DNA of 64,000 bases. Source: Acidobacteriota bacterium (lineage in GTDB: Bacteria; Acidobacteriota; Terriglobia; Terriglobales; Acidobacteriaceae). The stretch covers positions 1 to 64,000 of the forward strand of contig PJLO01000002.1 in assembly GCA_003010405.1 (NCBI GenBank), given 5' to 3'. A program made the position numbers and the translations under genes. Within the stretch, counting starts at the first letter, position 1; each line of letters starts with the position of its first letter. Under the pieces are notes generated by a model, which made no database searches, was not told the origin of the DNA, and worked only from the letters and a program-made list of their open reading frames with translations. Shown here one piece after another: positions 52,774 to 62,301 of the stretch.

Positions 52774-53913
52774 TTGCTTTATTGGCTTTTATACGAGTAC
52801 ATATTTCGCCACTTCAACGTGGGACCGTTCCGGATTTTTCGGTATCTGACTTTCCGTACGGCTTTTGCCAGCTTGACGGCGCTCTTCATGGCGCTCATCA
52901 TCGGGCCTTCGGTGATTCGCCGTCTGCGCGAGTTCCAGATCGGCCAATACATTCGCGAAGAGGGGCCGCGCTCGCACCAGAAGAAAGCGGGCACGCCGAC
53001 CATGGGAGGACTGCTGATTGTGGTCTCTATTGTTCTGCCCACGGTGCTCTGGGCAGACCCGGCAAACAAGTTCGTCTGGCTTGCTGTGCTCTCCACGCTG
53101 TCGTTTGGAGCGATTGGTTTTGCGGATGATTATTTGAAAGTTGTCCGCAAGCAAAACCTGGGATTGAACGGACGCAGCAAACTGCTGCTGCAAACGCTGG
53201 TTGCTTTTGTAATTGCAGTGGTGCTCATTATTTTGCAGGCAGAGGGGCAATACTCCACGCACCTGCTGGTGCCATTTTTCAAGAGATTCCGTCCGGACCT
53301 CGTCGTGACCGCGCTGGCGGCCAACCCGCACCTGTGGCCCCTCGCGTTTCTCCCTTTTATCGTTTTTGTAATCTTCGTGCTTGTCGGCTCCACCAATGCA
53401 GTCAACCTCACGGATGGACTCGACGGGCTTGCCATCGGGTGTACGTTGATTGCCGCCGGAGCGCTAACGGTGCTTACCTACGTGAGCGGCCATGCGGTTT
53501 TCTCGGACTATCTTGAGTTACAGAAGATGCCCATGGTAGGCGAGTTGACGATTTTCTGCGGAGCCATGGTCGGTGCCTCAATTGGCTTTCTCTGGTATAA
53601 CACGCATCCTGCGGAAGTATTCATGGGCGATGTAGGTTCGCTTGCCCTGGGCGGAGCCATTGGTACGGTCGCTGTCATCATCAAGCAGGAGTTGCTGCTG
53701 CCCGCTATTGGCGGAATTTTCGTGCTGGAAGCGCTGTCGGTTATTCTGCAGGTAGGCTCATTTAAGCTGCGCGGAAAGCGTATTTTCTTGATGGCTCCAT
53801 TGCATCATCATTTTGAGCAGCTCGGGTGGTCGGAGTCAAAGGTGATCGTGCGATTCTGGATAGCCTCGCTGATTTTCGCTTTGTTCGCGCTAACCACGCT
53901 TAAGTTACGATAG
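52774..53913 (+). CDS. mraY: Phospho-MurNAc-pentapeptide transferase
   Basis: Membrane enzyme of 379 residues making lipid I from UDP-MurNAc-pentapeptide and undecaprenyl phosphate. About ten membrane segments. Motifs: RSHQKKAGTPTMGG, FADDYLK (catalytic Asp pair), NAVNLTDGLDGLA, EVFMGDVGSLALGG and the histidine loop APLHHHFE. The start is TTG at 52774, with GAGG at 5 nt; no ATG is available upstream. Confidence 0.96.
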   Translation: MLYWLLYEYIFRHFNVGPFRIFRYLTFRTAFASLTALFMALIIGPSVIRRLREFQIGQYIREEGPRSHQKKAGTPTMGGLLIVVSIVLPTVLWADPANKFVWLAVLSTLSFGAIGFADDYLKVVRKQNLGLNGRSKLLLQTLVAFVIAVVLIILQAEGQYSTHLLVPFFKRFRPDLVVTALAANPHLWPLAFLPFIVFVIFVLVGSTNAVNLTDGLDGLAIGCTLIAAGALTVLTYVSGHAVFSDYLELQKMPMVGELTIFCGAMVGASIGFLWYNTHPAEVFMGDVGSLALGGAIGTVAVIIKQELLLPAIGGIFVLEALSVILQVGSFKLRGKRIFLMAPLHHHFEQLGWSESKVIVRFWIASLIFALFALTTLKLR

Positions 53914-53946
53914 AGGGCGAGCTGCTCGAAGGCAGGAAAGAATCTT

Positions 53947-55326
53947 ATGGACATTCAAGGCAAACGAGTTCTGGTTGTCGGGTTGGGCAAGTCGGGCGTG
54001 GCCTCCGCGCTCTTCCTCGAATCCCGTGGCGCGCGCGTTACCGTCAGCGACGCCAAGAGCGAGGATCAGCTTTGCAATGAGATTCCGTCGCTGCTCGACC
54101 GCGGCATTACGGTGGAAACCGGCAAGCACGGCGAGCGCACATTCCGCGATCAGGACTTGATTGTGGTCAGTCCCGGCGTTCCGAACAACGTTGCTCCGCT
54201 TCAGCATGCGCGTCGTCTTGGTATCCCAGTGATCGGCGAGATCGAGCTGACCGCGCGCTTCCTTCAGGGACAGATCGTGGCCATTACGGGGTCGAATGGC
54301 AAGACGACCACGACGACACTGACCGGGGAGATCATCGCTTCTGGCGGGCGCAAGACGCTGGTCGGAGGAAATATCGGTACACCCGCGATCACCTTCGTTG
54401 AGCAGTCCTCGCCGGACACCTGGGTTGTGCTGGAGATTTCGAGCTTTCAGCTTGAGTCAATTGAATCCTTTCACCCGCATATCTCGGCTATTCTTAACGT
54501 CACGCCGGATCACCTCGACCGCCATGGCTCCATGCAAAACTACATTGCGGCGAAAAGGCGAATCTTTGAGAATCAGACAGCCGACGACTATGCGGTCTTG
54601 AATGCCGACAGCGAAGTGAACCTTCAGATCGCAGAGGGGCTGAAGTCCCAGGTGCTGTGGTTCAGTCGAAAGCATCCTGTGGATCGCGGCGCATTTGTCG
54701 AAGGTGGCACCATTTGCTACCGCGACCCCGAACTCGTGGAAATTATGCCGGTTACGGAAATTGCGCTGAAGGGTGCGCATAACGTGGAGAACGTGCTTGC
54801 CGGTGTGGCAATCGGCATGGCTGCGGGAATTGAGCCTTCGGCGATACGCCGCGCAGTGAAGGATTTCCGGGCCGTGGAGCATCGTCTTGAATACGTCGCC
54901 ACCTTGCGCGGCGTGCAGTACTACAACGACTCCAAGGCCACGAATGTCGACGCGACTATTAAGGCGCTGGAATCTTTTCCCGGCAACATCCACCTTATCC
55001 TCGGTGGCAAGGACAAGGACAGCGACTACACTGAACTGAACGGGTTGATCGCCGAGCGGGTGAAATGTGTGTATACCATTGGCGCGGCTGCGGAAAAAAT
55101 CGAATCGCAGATTGGCAACACTGTTCCAGTCATCAGTGCACAGACCCTGGAGTCAGCGGTGCGGAAGGCCTCCGACCTGGCCGGCGAGGGCGACATTGTG
55201 CTTTTGGCGCCGGCCTGTGCCAGCTTCGATCAGTTTTCAAGTTACGAGCATCGAGGACGGGTGTTTAAAGACCTGGTGCAATCTCTGGCAGCATTGCAAT
55301 CAGCTTCACCCTCAGGAGAACGTTAG
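53947..55326 (+). CDS. murD: UDP-MurNAc-L-Ala: D-glutamate ligase
   Basis: Mur ligase of 459 residues. N-terminal Rossmann VLVVGLGKSG, P-loop GSNGKTTT (115-122), LEISSFQLE and NVTPDHLDRH are present, with KDKDSDYTEL at the C-terminal domain. It adds D-glutamate to UDP-MurNAc-L-alanine. Its TAG shares a base with the GTG of ftsW. Confidence 0.96.
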   Translation: MDIQGKRVLVVGLGKSGVASALFLESRGARVTVSDAKSEDQLCNEIPSLLDRGITVETGKHGERTFRDQDLIVVSPGVPNNVAPLQHARRLGIPVIGEIELTARFLQGQIVAITGSNGKTTTTTLTGEIIASGGRKTLVGGNIGTPAITFVEQSSPDTWVVLEISSFQLESIESFHPHISAILNVTPDHLDRHGSMQNYIAAKRRIFENQTADDYAVLNADSEVNLQIAEGLKSQVLWFSRKHPVDRGAFVEGGTICYRDPELVEIMPVTEIALKGAHNVENVLAGVAIGMAAGIEPSAIRRAVKDFRAVEHRLEYVATLRGVQYYNDSKATNVDATIKALESFPGNIHLILGGKDKDSDYTELNGLIAERVKCVYTIGAAAEKIESQIGNTVPVISAQTLESAVRKASDLAGEGDIVLLAPACASFDQFSSYEHRGRVFKDLVQSLAALQSASPSGER

Positions 55327-56417
55327 TGGCTAAGCGCGTCAGCGTGGACCGATGGCTCTTTGGCGTGACCATGCTCATGGTCTTCGCCGGGTTAATGATG
55401 GTCTTCAGCGCATCGGCCATTATGGCGAAGGAGCGCTTCGGGTCGGAGTCCTCGTTTCTGGTGAAACAGGGCCTGTTTGCTCTGATCGGACTTGCTGCGA
55501 TGTTCGCGCTGATGAAGGTGGACTACCGCAAACTCAACAGTCAGCAGCTGGTCTTTGTTACTCTGGGCGTGACCTCTCTGCTCCTGGCCGCGGTTTTTCT
55601 GCTGGACCGCTCGCATAATACCCACCGCTGGATCAAGCTCGGCTTTTTTTCACTGCAACCCGCCGAACTTGCCAAGCCTGCGATCATTCTCTTTATGGCG
55701 CACTTTCTTGAGAGCAGGCTTCGCTCCATCGCCGACCTGCACCATACGATATTGCCTGCGATTGCACCGACTGGCGTTTTTTGTCTGCTGATTGTTGCTC
55801 AGCCGGATCTTGGTACGGCCATGACCTGCGCCTTCATCACTGCGGCCATTCTGTACGTTGCAGGGATAGAGACGAAATACTTCGGTTATGCGTTAGCCCT
55901 GGCGGTGGTGCCAATGTATTTCCTGCTCTTTCGCACTGCCTGGCGCGCGCGCCGCATGGTTGCCTTCGTAAATCCCTTCGCAGACCCGCAAGGCGCCGGC
56001 TTCCATATCATTCAGTCGCTCATCGCTGTGGGAACCGGGGGCCTGACGGGACTCGGCCTGATGGAGGGCAAACAGAAGCTCTTCTACTTGCCTGAGCCGC
56101 AGACCGATTTTATCTTCGCGGTGGTTTGTGAGGAGTTGGGGATGATCGGGGCGGTACTCTTCGTCGCGGCATTTGCATTCTTCTGTTTCCGTGGTTTCCG
56201 CGTAGCTTGGAATACGCGCGACAATTTTGCTCGCCTTCTTGCCGTTGGCATCACGGCAATGATCGGCATTCAGGCTTTTTTCAATATCAGCGTTGTGCTC
56301 GGGCTGTTGCCGACGAAAGGCATTCCGCTGCCGTTCGTTTCCTATGGCGGTTCGTCGCTCATTGTCACGCTGGCCTGCGTAGGAGTGCTGCTTAACATTA
56401 CGCAGCAGACGGACTGA
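55326..56417 (+). CDS. ftsW: Septal peptidoglycan polymerase FtsW
   Basis: SEDS-family glycosyltransferase of 363 residues with ten membrane helices. Landmarks: LDRSHNTHRWIKLG, LQPAELAKPA, QPDLGTAM, and the C-terminal LPTKGIPLPFVSYGGSS typical of FtsW. It polymerises lipid II together with FtsI. The start is GTG at 55326, overlapping the murD stop. Confidence 0.95.
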   Translation: MAKRVSVDRWLFGVTMLMVFAGLMMVFSASAIMAKERFGSESSFLVKQGLFALIGLAAMFALMKVDYRKLNSQQLVFVTLGVTSLLLAAVFLLDRSHNTHRWIKLGFFSLQPAELAKPAIILFMAHFLESRLRSIADLHHTILPAIAPTGVFCLLIVAQPDLGTAMTCAFITAAILYVAGIETKYFGYALALAVVPMYFLLFRTAWRARRMVAFVNPFADPQGAGFHIIQSLIAVGTGGLTGLGLMEGKQKLFYLPEPQTDFIFAVVCEELGMIGAVLFVAAFAFFCFRGFRVAWNTRDNFARLLAVGITAMIGIQAFFNISVVLGLLPTKGIPLPFVSYGGSSLIVTLACVGVLLNITQQTD

Positions 56418-56418
56418 T

Positions 56419-57477
56419 ATGAACATCATTCTTGCCGGTGGAGGTACCGGAGGCCACGTTATTCCGGCTCTTGCCATTGCCGAAGAGCTAAGGAAACAGG
56501 GACACAGCGCTGTGTTTGTGGGCACTGCTCGCGGCATTGAAGTGCGTCTGGTTCCCAAGGCTGGCTTTCCGCTTCAGCTGGTCAAGATCGGTGGGCTCAA
56601 TCGCGTCAGCCTCGGCACTCGCCTGCGTACCCTGATGGATTTGCCGCTGTCAATCTTTGCGGCAATGCGTATTTTGCGTCGCTTTCGGGCGCAGGCGGTC
56701 ATCGGAGTCGGAGGCTATGCCGCCGGTCCGGCCACTATCGCCGCGGTGCTGTTGCGCATTCCGGTCATTCTTTTTGAACCGAACGTGGTTCCCGGCGTTG
56801 CGAATCGCGTGGTGGCCCGCTTTGCCGCAAAAGCCGCAGTCCACTTTGCGCCGACAGGGCGCTGGTTCCGCAGCTTCGAGGTAACCGGGGTTCCGGTGCG
56901 TCCGTCGTTCTTCGCTCTGCCCGAACGGAAAAGCAAACAGCCCACCTTGCTTGTCTTCGGCGGAAGCCAGGGAGCGCGCGCGTTGAACCGCATTCTTTGC
57001 GAATCGGCTGCGGAGTTGCTCCAGCGCATTCCAAATCTGAATATCGTGCACCAGACAGGGGAACGCGAATTTTCCGACGTTTGCGGCTTTTATGCAGAAC
57101 ACCGGATCAAGGTGGAAGTGAGCGCATTTATCGACAATATGGCGCAGAGCTTCGCAGATGCAGATCTGGTCGTCTGTCGCTCGGGTGCCTCGACCGTTGC
57201 CGAGATTGCAGCAGCAGGGAAATGCGCTTTGTTTGTGCCTTTCCCGGGCGCCGCTGACGATCATCAATTGCGAAACGCCGAGTTGCTCGCGCAGGAGAAT
57301 GCCGCGTTGTTGGTTCCGGAGAGTGAGTTGACAGCCGAGCGATTTATGAAAGAAGTGACGGCATTGCTCAGCGATCCGGCAAGGCTGACAGCAATGGGCT
57401 CCAAAGCCCGCACGCTGGCACACCAGGATGCTGCCCTGCGCATCGCGGAGATGGCGCTCAGCGTGGCAAAATCTTAA
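56419..57477 (+). CDS. murG: Lipid II-forming N-acetylglucosaminyltransferase
   Basis: GT-B glycosyltransferase of 352 residues. The G-loop GGGTGGHV (7-14) is at the N-terminus; GVGGYAAGP, FGGSQGARALN and the HQTGE/RSGAST/PFPGAADDHQ stretch of the donor site follow. It adds GlcNAc to lipid I. It is the last gene here: murC, ddl, ftsQ, ftsA and ftsZ do not follow, because the mlaF-like gene converges 15 bp later. Confidence 0.96.
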   Translation: MNIILAGGGTGGHVIPALAIAEELRKQGHSAVFVGTARGIEVRLVPKAGFPLQLVKIGGLNRVSLGTRLRTLMDLPLSIFAAMRILRRFRAQAVIGVGGYAAGPATIAAVLLRIPVILFEPNVVPGVANRVVARFAAKAAVHFAPTGRWFRSFEVTGVPVRPSFFALPERKSKQPTLLVFGGSQGARALNRILCESAAELLQRIPNLNIVHQTGEREFSDVCGFYAEHRIKVEVSAFIDNMAQSFADADLVVCRSGASTVAEIAAAGKCALFVPFPGAADDHQLRNAELLAQENAALLVPESELTAERFMKEVTALLSDPARLTAMGSKARTLAHQDAALRIAEMALSVAKS

Positions 57478-57492
57478 CGAAAGCGATCTTAA

Positions 57493-58311
57493 CTACAGCG
57501 TTAAATACTCGCGGATGTACTGGTCGTCTGAGTTCGCAATTTCAGCGGCGCTACCTTCGAAGAATATCTTGCCGTCTTTCAGTACCATGAAATTCATCTT
57601 CGAGTCCCAGTCTGTACCGGGCGGCACGGGAACCATTTTGTTCTGTTCGCGGCTGAAAACGTGCGTCGCCATCATGAAAGCGTCCTGCAGGCGATGCGTA
57701 ACCAGCAGCGCGCTCGTGTGGTACACATCACGCTGCTTCATCAGCAGCTCCATGATCGTGGTAGAGGTTACCGGGTCCAGTCCCGCCGTGGGTGAATCGT
57801 AGAGCAGTATTTCTGGATTTGAAATGATTGCGCGTGCAATTGCCACGCGCCGTCTCATGCCGCCGGAGAGTTCGGCCGGAAGCAGATTCAGCGTTTGCTC
57901 CAGTTCCACAAAGCGCAGTGCTTCCAAAACGCGGCGCTCTATCTCGTGCTCGGGAACTCTTTCTTCCAACAGGCGGAAAGCAACGTTTTCTTCCACGGTT
58001 TGCGAATCAAAAAGTGCGGATTCCTGAAACACGATCCCAAGGCGGCGGCGCAATTCGAACAGTTCTGTCTCGCGCATGGCCGTCACTTCCTGTCCCAGCA
58101 CAAAAATGCGACCGTTATCAGGACGTACCAACCCGAGTGTGAGTTTCAGAATGGTTGTCTTGCCGGCCCCGGCTACTCCGAGCAGAACCTTGGTGGCGCC
58201 ATGATCGAGTTCGAAGGAGAGGCCATCGAGAACAACCTGCTCGTCAAAGCGCAGGCTTACATTTTCAAAGACTATAGCCTTCTCCGTCCCGCTTTGGCTG
58301 GCCGTGCTCAT
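57493..58311 (-). CDS. ABC transporter ATPase, MlaF/Mkl-like
   Basis: ATPase of 272 residues likely driving lipid transport across the periplasm with the adjacent MlaE-like permease. Walker A GVAGAGKT (45-52), signature LSGGM (148-152), switch His206 in LVTHRLQD. Walker B reads LLYDSPTAGLDP, so the catalytic glutamate after D172 is serine (S173). A C-terminal extension (about 215-272) resembles the regulatory tail of Mkl-type ATPases. MlaD-like and other partners are not in the window. Confidence 0.88.
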   Translation of the reverse strand: MSTASQSGTEKAIVFENVSLRFDEQVVLDGLSFELDHGATKVLLGVAGAGKTTILKLTLGLVRPDNGRIFVLGQEVTAMRETELFELRRRLGIVFQESALFDSQTVEENVAFRLLEERVPEHEIERRVLEALRFVELEQTLNLLPAELSGGMRRRVAIARAIISNPEILLYDSPTAGLDPVTSTTIMELLMKQRDVYHTSALLVTHRLQDAFMMATHVFSREQNKMVPVPPGTDWDSKMNFMVLKDGKIFFEGSAAEIANSDDQYIREYLTL

Positions 58312-58314
58312 CGT

Positions 58315-59112
58315 TTATAGAGGCCCCAGCATGACCATCAGCAGGCGGGTTACGAACAGATCAACGGCGAGGATCAGGACGCTTGCTGCGACCACGGCCT
58401 GCGTGGTTGCACGGCCCACACCTTGCGTGCCGCCTTTTGCGCTCAGTCCGTAGTAACAGCCAATCGTCGCGATGATGAAGCCGAAGAGCACCGGTTTGGT
58501 CAAGCCCATGAATACGTCGGCATAGCGCAGTGTCTGCCAGGCGGATGTCCAGTATTCGTTCAGGTCCAGACGAAGCAGAATCAGTGCAATCGCCGCGCCG
58601 CCGGCGAGCCCCACCAGGTCCGAGAGGATAGTAAGGAAGAACAGCATGAACATGGTGGCGGTCAATCGCGGGGTCACCAGTTTGCGGCTGGGGTCCGTGC
58701 CGAGCGCGCGCATCGCGTCGATCTGTTCGGTCACTCTCATTGAGCCTAGTTCGCTGGCCATGCCGCTTGCATTGCGTCCGGCCACCATAAGGCTGGTGAG
58801 GACAGGTCCCAGTTCGCGCACCATCGACATGGAAACCAGTTGCCCGGTAAAGGAAAGCGCGCCGAAGCGGGCCAGCGAGTTTGCGCTCTGCAACGCCAGC
58901 ACGGCTCCGGTAAAGAATCCCGTGAGGACGACAATCGGCAGTGATCCCACACCGATAACATCCATTTGCTGCAGCATATCCCCGAGATACCGGGGCTGGC
59001 TGAAGAGATTGGCGAAGGCGCGCCAGGAGAGAAAAGAATACTCCTGCACTGCCAGCAAGTTTTCCTTCACGTATTGGCCAAGAGAGAATGCCATTCCGGT
59101 ACGGGACCCCAC
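58315..59112 (-). CDS. MlaE-family lipid transporter permease
   Basis: Membrane permease of 265 residues, with about five hydrophobic segments and the MlaE signature GLLTGAVLALQ-like (FFTGAVLALQSANSLARFGA) and RELGPVLTSLMVAGRNASGMASELGSM. It is the inner-membrane core of Mla/Mce transporters that move phospholipid between membranes. The start could be GTG 59112 or ATG 59094; neither has a clear SD. The gene precedes the ATPase with a 3-bp gap. Confidence 0.93.
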   Translation of the reverse strand: MGSRTGMAFSLGQYVKENLLAVQEYSFLSWRAFANLFSQPRYLGDMLQQMDVIGVGSLPIVVLTGFFTGAVLALQSANSLARFGALSFTGQLVSMSMVRELGPVLTSLMVAGRNASGMASELGSMRVTEQIDAMRALGTDPSRKLVTPRLTATMFMLFFLTILSDLVGLAGGAAIALILLRLDLNEYWTSAWQTLRYADVFMGLTKPVLFGFIIATIGCYYGLSAKGGTQGVGRATTQAVVAASVLILAVDLFVTRLLMVMLGPL

Positions 59113-59340
59113 TTAACGGGTCTGTTGCTCAGTATGCGGCTCCCTAGCGACTATACCAAAATGCAAGTGAAACACCTAAGAGATGTGACGAAACAGTGTC
59201 TTTGTCCGGGACTTTGATTCGATAAAACCTCGGCAGTCGCAGTTTGGTTCCAGTTGCAGTGTTCCAGCCATTGAAGGATTGCGCGGCGTCGCAATCTGGC
59301 TTGCCGCTCCCATTAGAGCGCCAGATGTAATAATGTCCCA

Positions 59341-60735
59341 ATGGACTTGCGCCCGCAGTTCGTGAAAGCCCTCACTGGCATTAAGCGCGGCGCTTGGGTT
59401 CGACCTCTTATTGCTATCTTTGGTCTTGCGCTGGCGTTCGCATCGGCTTTGCTCTCCACAGCTTCGCGAGAGGCTGGAGACGTGCTGGCCACTGCTGTTT
59501 TTGCCTCCTCCGCTCTGCTGCTTGCCGGAGTGGTGGCCGTACTGATAGTTCCTTATCTAGCTCGTCGAGTGTTGGTGAATCGCGTGCGTGACGCCTTGAG
59601 CTATGACATCACTCGCGAAGGTCTCATTTATCTGGTTCTTACCTTACTCATCGGCGTGGCCGCACTGAATACGGGGAACAATCTGCTGTTCATTGTGGTT
59701 GCTGCCATGCTTGGTGCGGTGCTGGTCAGCGGTGTCGTTTCGGCGCTAATGATCAATGGACTCGAGATCGAGTTGCACCTCCCACGCCACGTCTTCGCCA
59801 GGCAAAACTACGCCGGAGCGGTGCTGCTTCAGAATCGTCGTTGGCTGCCGGCCTTCTCCATTTCAGTCGTGCCGCCGGTTAAGAAAAAAGATCGCGCCGC
59901 GTGGCGATGGCAGCGCACGGAATTTGTCTTTCCTCCGGCGCGCACGGGAAAGAGGCCGATCATTCGATGGCCCGATTACTCTTACGTCAAATTCATTCCC
60001 CCGCGCCAAGTGCCGCCTGTGTTTGAGCAGAGTGTGTATTTTCCCTATCTCCCCGGACACTATCGTCAAAGCGCCGAACTGAGTCTTTGTTTTTCTCTGC
60101 GTGGTCTTTACGCACAACACGGCATTGGGATCTCCACGCGCTTTCCGTTTTCCTTCCTCACCAAGACTCGCACAATTGCGCTCGAACGGGAGGTCCTGGT
60201 GTTTCCCTCGGTGGAACCTACGGACGAAATGCTCGAAGTATTGCCGATGATCACCGGCGAGCTGGAGACGAACCAGCGCGGCCGCGGTTCGGATCTTTAC
60301 AGCATCCGCGACTACGCGCCGGAGGACAGCGCTCGCCACGTCGACTGGAAAGCCACGGCTAAGTCGAGAGAACTCAAAGTTCGCGAATACAATCGCGAAG
60401 ACGAACGTCGCGTTTGCATCGTCTTCGATAATCCCGCTCCCGGAGTGCTAGACGGCCCGCATTACGAGCGTGCGATTAATCTTGCTGCTTCCATTGCCTG
60501 GCATTTTTTTCAGCAGGACACAGAACTCAGTTTTGCAGCCCCGATCCTTGCTGAAGGTCAGGATGTGTACGGCTTCCTCGAGTATCTTGCGCTTGCCGAA
60601 CCGCGCATGGATGGGGATGTTCTATCCACGCTCCCCGGATCCGGGCAATACAACATCATCATTACGGCTCGCATGCGCGGACAGATTCCAACCACGATCT
60701 GGCAATCTTCCTATGTTCTGTTCGCGCAGGAATGA
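59341..60735 (+). CDS. DUF58-domain protein with N-terminal membrane segments
   Basis: A 464-residue protein. Four hydrophobic segments occupy about 20-140, followed by a beta-rich middle part and the DUF58 core (SDLYSIRDYAPEDSARHVDWKATAKS, about 320-345; LKVREY). DUF58 proteins are usually encoded with a MoxR AAA+ ATPase and a transglutaminase; neither is in the window. Function of the family is largely unknown, though a von Willebrand-like role is suspected. The start lacks a recognisable SD. Confidence 0.85.
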   Translation: MDLRPQFVKALTGIKRGAWVRPLIAIFGLALAFASALLSTASREAGDVLATAVFASSALLLAGVVAVLIVPYLARRVLVNRVRDALSYDITREGLIYLVLTLLIGVAALNTGNNLLFIVVAAMLGAVLVSGVVSALMINGLEIELHLPRHVFARQNYAGAVLLQNRRWLPAFSISVVPPVKKKDRAAWRWQRTEFVFPPARTGKRPIIRWPDYSYVKFIPPRQVPPVFEQSVYFPYLPGHYRQSAELSLCFSLRGLYAQHGIGISTRFPFSFLTKTRTIALEREVLVFPSVEPTDEMLEVLPMITGELETNQRGRGSDLYSIRDYAPEDSARHVDWKATAKSRELKVREYNREDERRVCIVFDNPAPGVLDGPHYERAINLAASIAWHFFQQDTELSFAAPILAEGQDVYGFLEYLALAEPRMDGDVLSTLPGSGQYNIIITARMRGQIPTTIWQSSYVLFAQE

Positions 60736-60838
60736 GGCGAGAACTCTTTATGATGGCTTTCATTTTTGAAACTCGGATAGCGCAGCTAGTACTCTGAAAC
60801 AGCACACTTGTTTTGTTAAAGGAGAACTCACGCCGATA

Positions 60839-62290
60839 ATGCAGTTCGAACAGAAACGTAACGCCCTCTGGATCGCTCTATTCATTCTCCTGGCTTCCTC
60901 GCTGGCGCTTCCGTTTCTCTTCGTCAAAGAACCTCCACTTCTGGACTACGCAAACCACCTTGCGCGCGCTTTCGTTCTGAATCATCTGCACGATCCGGCA
61001 TTCCACTTTTCGGAGTACTACAGCGCGGATTGGAAGCCATATCCTTACATTCTCTGGGACCTTCTGATGGTCGCATTTCAGCAGGTCTTGCCCGTGGAGG
61101 CTGCCGGCAAACTACTGCTCATGCTGACCGCTGTGCTAGTGCCGGTCGGAGTGGCATGGTTTCTGTGGCAGGCGAATCGCAGCGAGATGAAGCTTTCACT
61201 GCTTGCGTGTGCGCTTGCCTATTACGTGCTGTTTCTCTGGGGATTCGTCGCCTATCACCTCGGCGTGGGATTCTGTTTTCTGATGGTGGGAACGTGGCTC
61301 TGGTATCGCCGCGAGCCTTCGCTGTGGCGTGCGGTGATGTTTTTCGCCGTCACGTTCCTCACGTATTTCGCGCATCTGCTGGGCTTTGCTGCCGCGGCGT
61401 TCATTCTGGTGTTGTATGAGTTAACTTCCTTCAACTGGCGCGAGTGGCTGAGGCTCGGATGTTTTCTCCTTCCTCCGTCACTGCTGTTCCTCTGGGCGCG
61501 CCCCGGCCTCTCCAAGCAGAACACCATGGAGTGGCGGCCCTTCGTGGAAAAACTGAAGATGCTGCGCGACCTGCCTACCCATGGATACAACGACAGACTT
61601 GACCAGATCTTTCTTTATGGGCTTTTGCTCTGCTTCCTGGTCGCTGTTGTGCGCAATCGCGAATTGCGAGTGAACCGGCGATGGCTTGTAGTTGCTCTGG
61701 GATTCTTTGTAGTGTTCTTACTGCTTCCTTATGGCTGGGGAACCAGCTTCGATCTCGATGTGCGCCTGGTGCCACCGCTTTGCCTGCTGATGCTCGCGGT
61801 CTTTCGCGTTGGGCGGCGGGCGAACTGGATCGCCGTACTTGCCGTGGCGCTTACGCTTGTCCGAGTGTTCAATATCACCACGGGCTTTCACGAGCAGGCG
61901 GAGAGCAACGAGGCAATGGATCGCGGGATTGAGCAGATCGCTCGCAGCGCGAGCGTCTTTCCTCTGGTGGACACCTGCAAGGAGGATGACCCGCTGTATT
62001 ACCACTATGTGCACTACTGGGCCTACTCGGTAATACGCCGCGGGGCAATTTCACCGTACCTGTTCGATATTCCCGGACAGACGCCGATGCGCATCACCTA
62101 TGAGCCGTACATGTCAGATGACTACTGGGGCCACTGCTACGACGTACAGCCAGAGTGGGAGTTGGTCGCAGCGGACTACGATTACATCTGGAGCTACGGA
62201 GATAATCGATATCAGCGCGGTATTGAAGAAGTCGCGGACAGTGTTTTTGAAGAAGACCAGCTCGTTCTTTATCGCGTGCGCAGACACTAG
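60839..62290 (+). CDS. Polytopic membrane protein, GT-C-like
   Basis: A 483-residue protein with about 10-11 membrane segments (from LWIALFILLASSLALPFLF at residue 10), an N-terminal extramembrane loop carrying LLDYANHLARAFVLNHL, and a C-terminal soluble part (about 370-483) rich in Asp/Tyr/Trp. The loop D-Y after the first helix resembles the GT-C glycosyltransferase first-loop acidic motif, so transfer of lipid-linked sugar is possible but unproved. AGGAG lies 14 nt upstream of ATG 60839. Confidence 0.7.
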   Translation: MQFEQKRNALWIALFILLASSLALPFLFVKEPPLLDYANHLARAFVLNHLHDPAFHFSEYYSADWKPYPYILWDLLMVAFQQVLPVEAAGKLLLMLTAVLVPVGVAWFLWQANRSEMKLSLLACALAYYVLFLWGFVAYHLGVGFCFLMVGTWLWYRREPSLWRAVMFFAVTFLTYFAHLLGFAAAAFILVLYELTSFNWREWLRLGCFLLPPSLLFLWARPGLSKQNTMEWRPFVEKLKMLRDLPTHGYNDRLDQIFLYGLLLCFLVAVVRNRELRVNRRWLVVALGFFVVFLLLPYGWGTSFDLDVRLVPPLCLLMLAVFRVGRRANWIAVLAVALTLVRVFNITTGFHEQAESNEAMDRGIEQIARSASVFPLVDTCKEDDPLYYHYVHYWAYSVIRRGAISPYLFDIPGQTPMRITYEPYMSDDYWGHCYDVQPEWELVAADYDYIWSYGDNRYQRGIEEVADSVFEEDQLVLYRVRRH

Positions 62291-62301
62291 GAACAGATGT
62301 T

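Noticed and set aside
59144-59341. 65-codon minus-strand frame upstream of the DUF58 gene
   Set aside because: No SD, no motif, overlaps the start of the DUF58 gene on the other strand.
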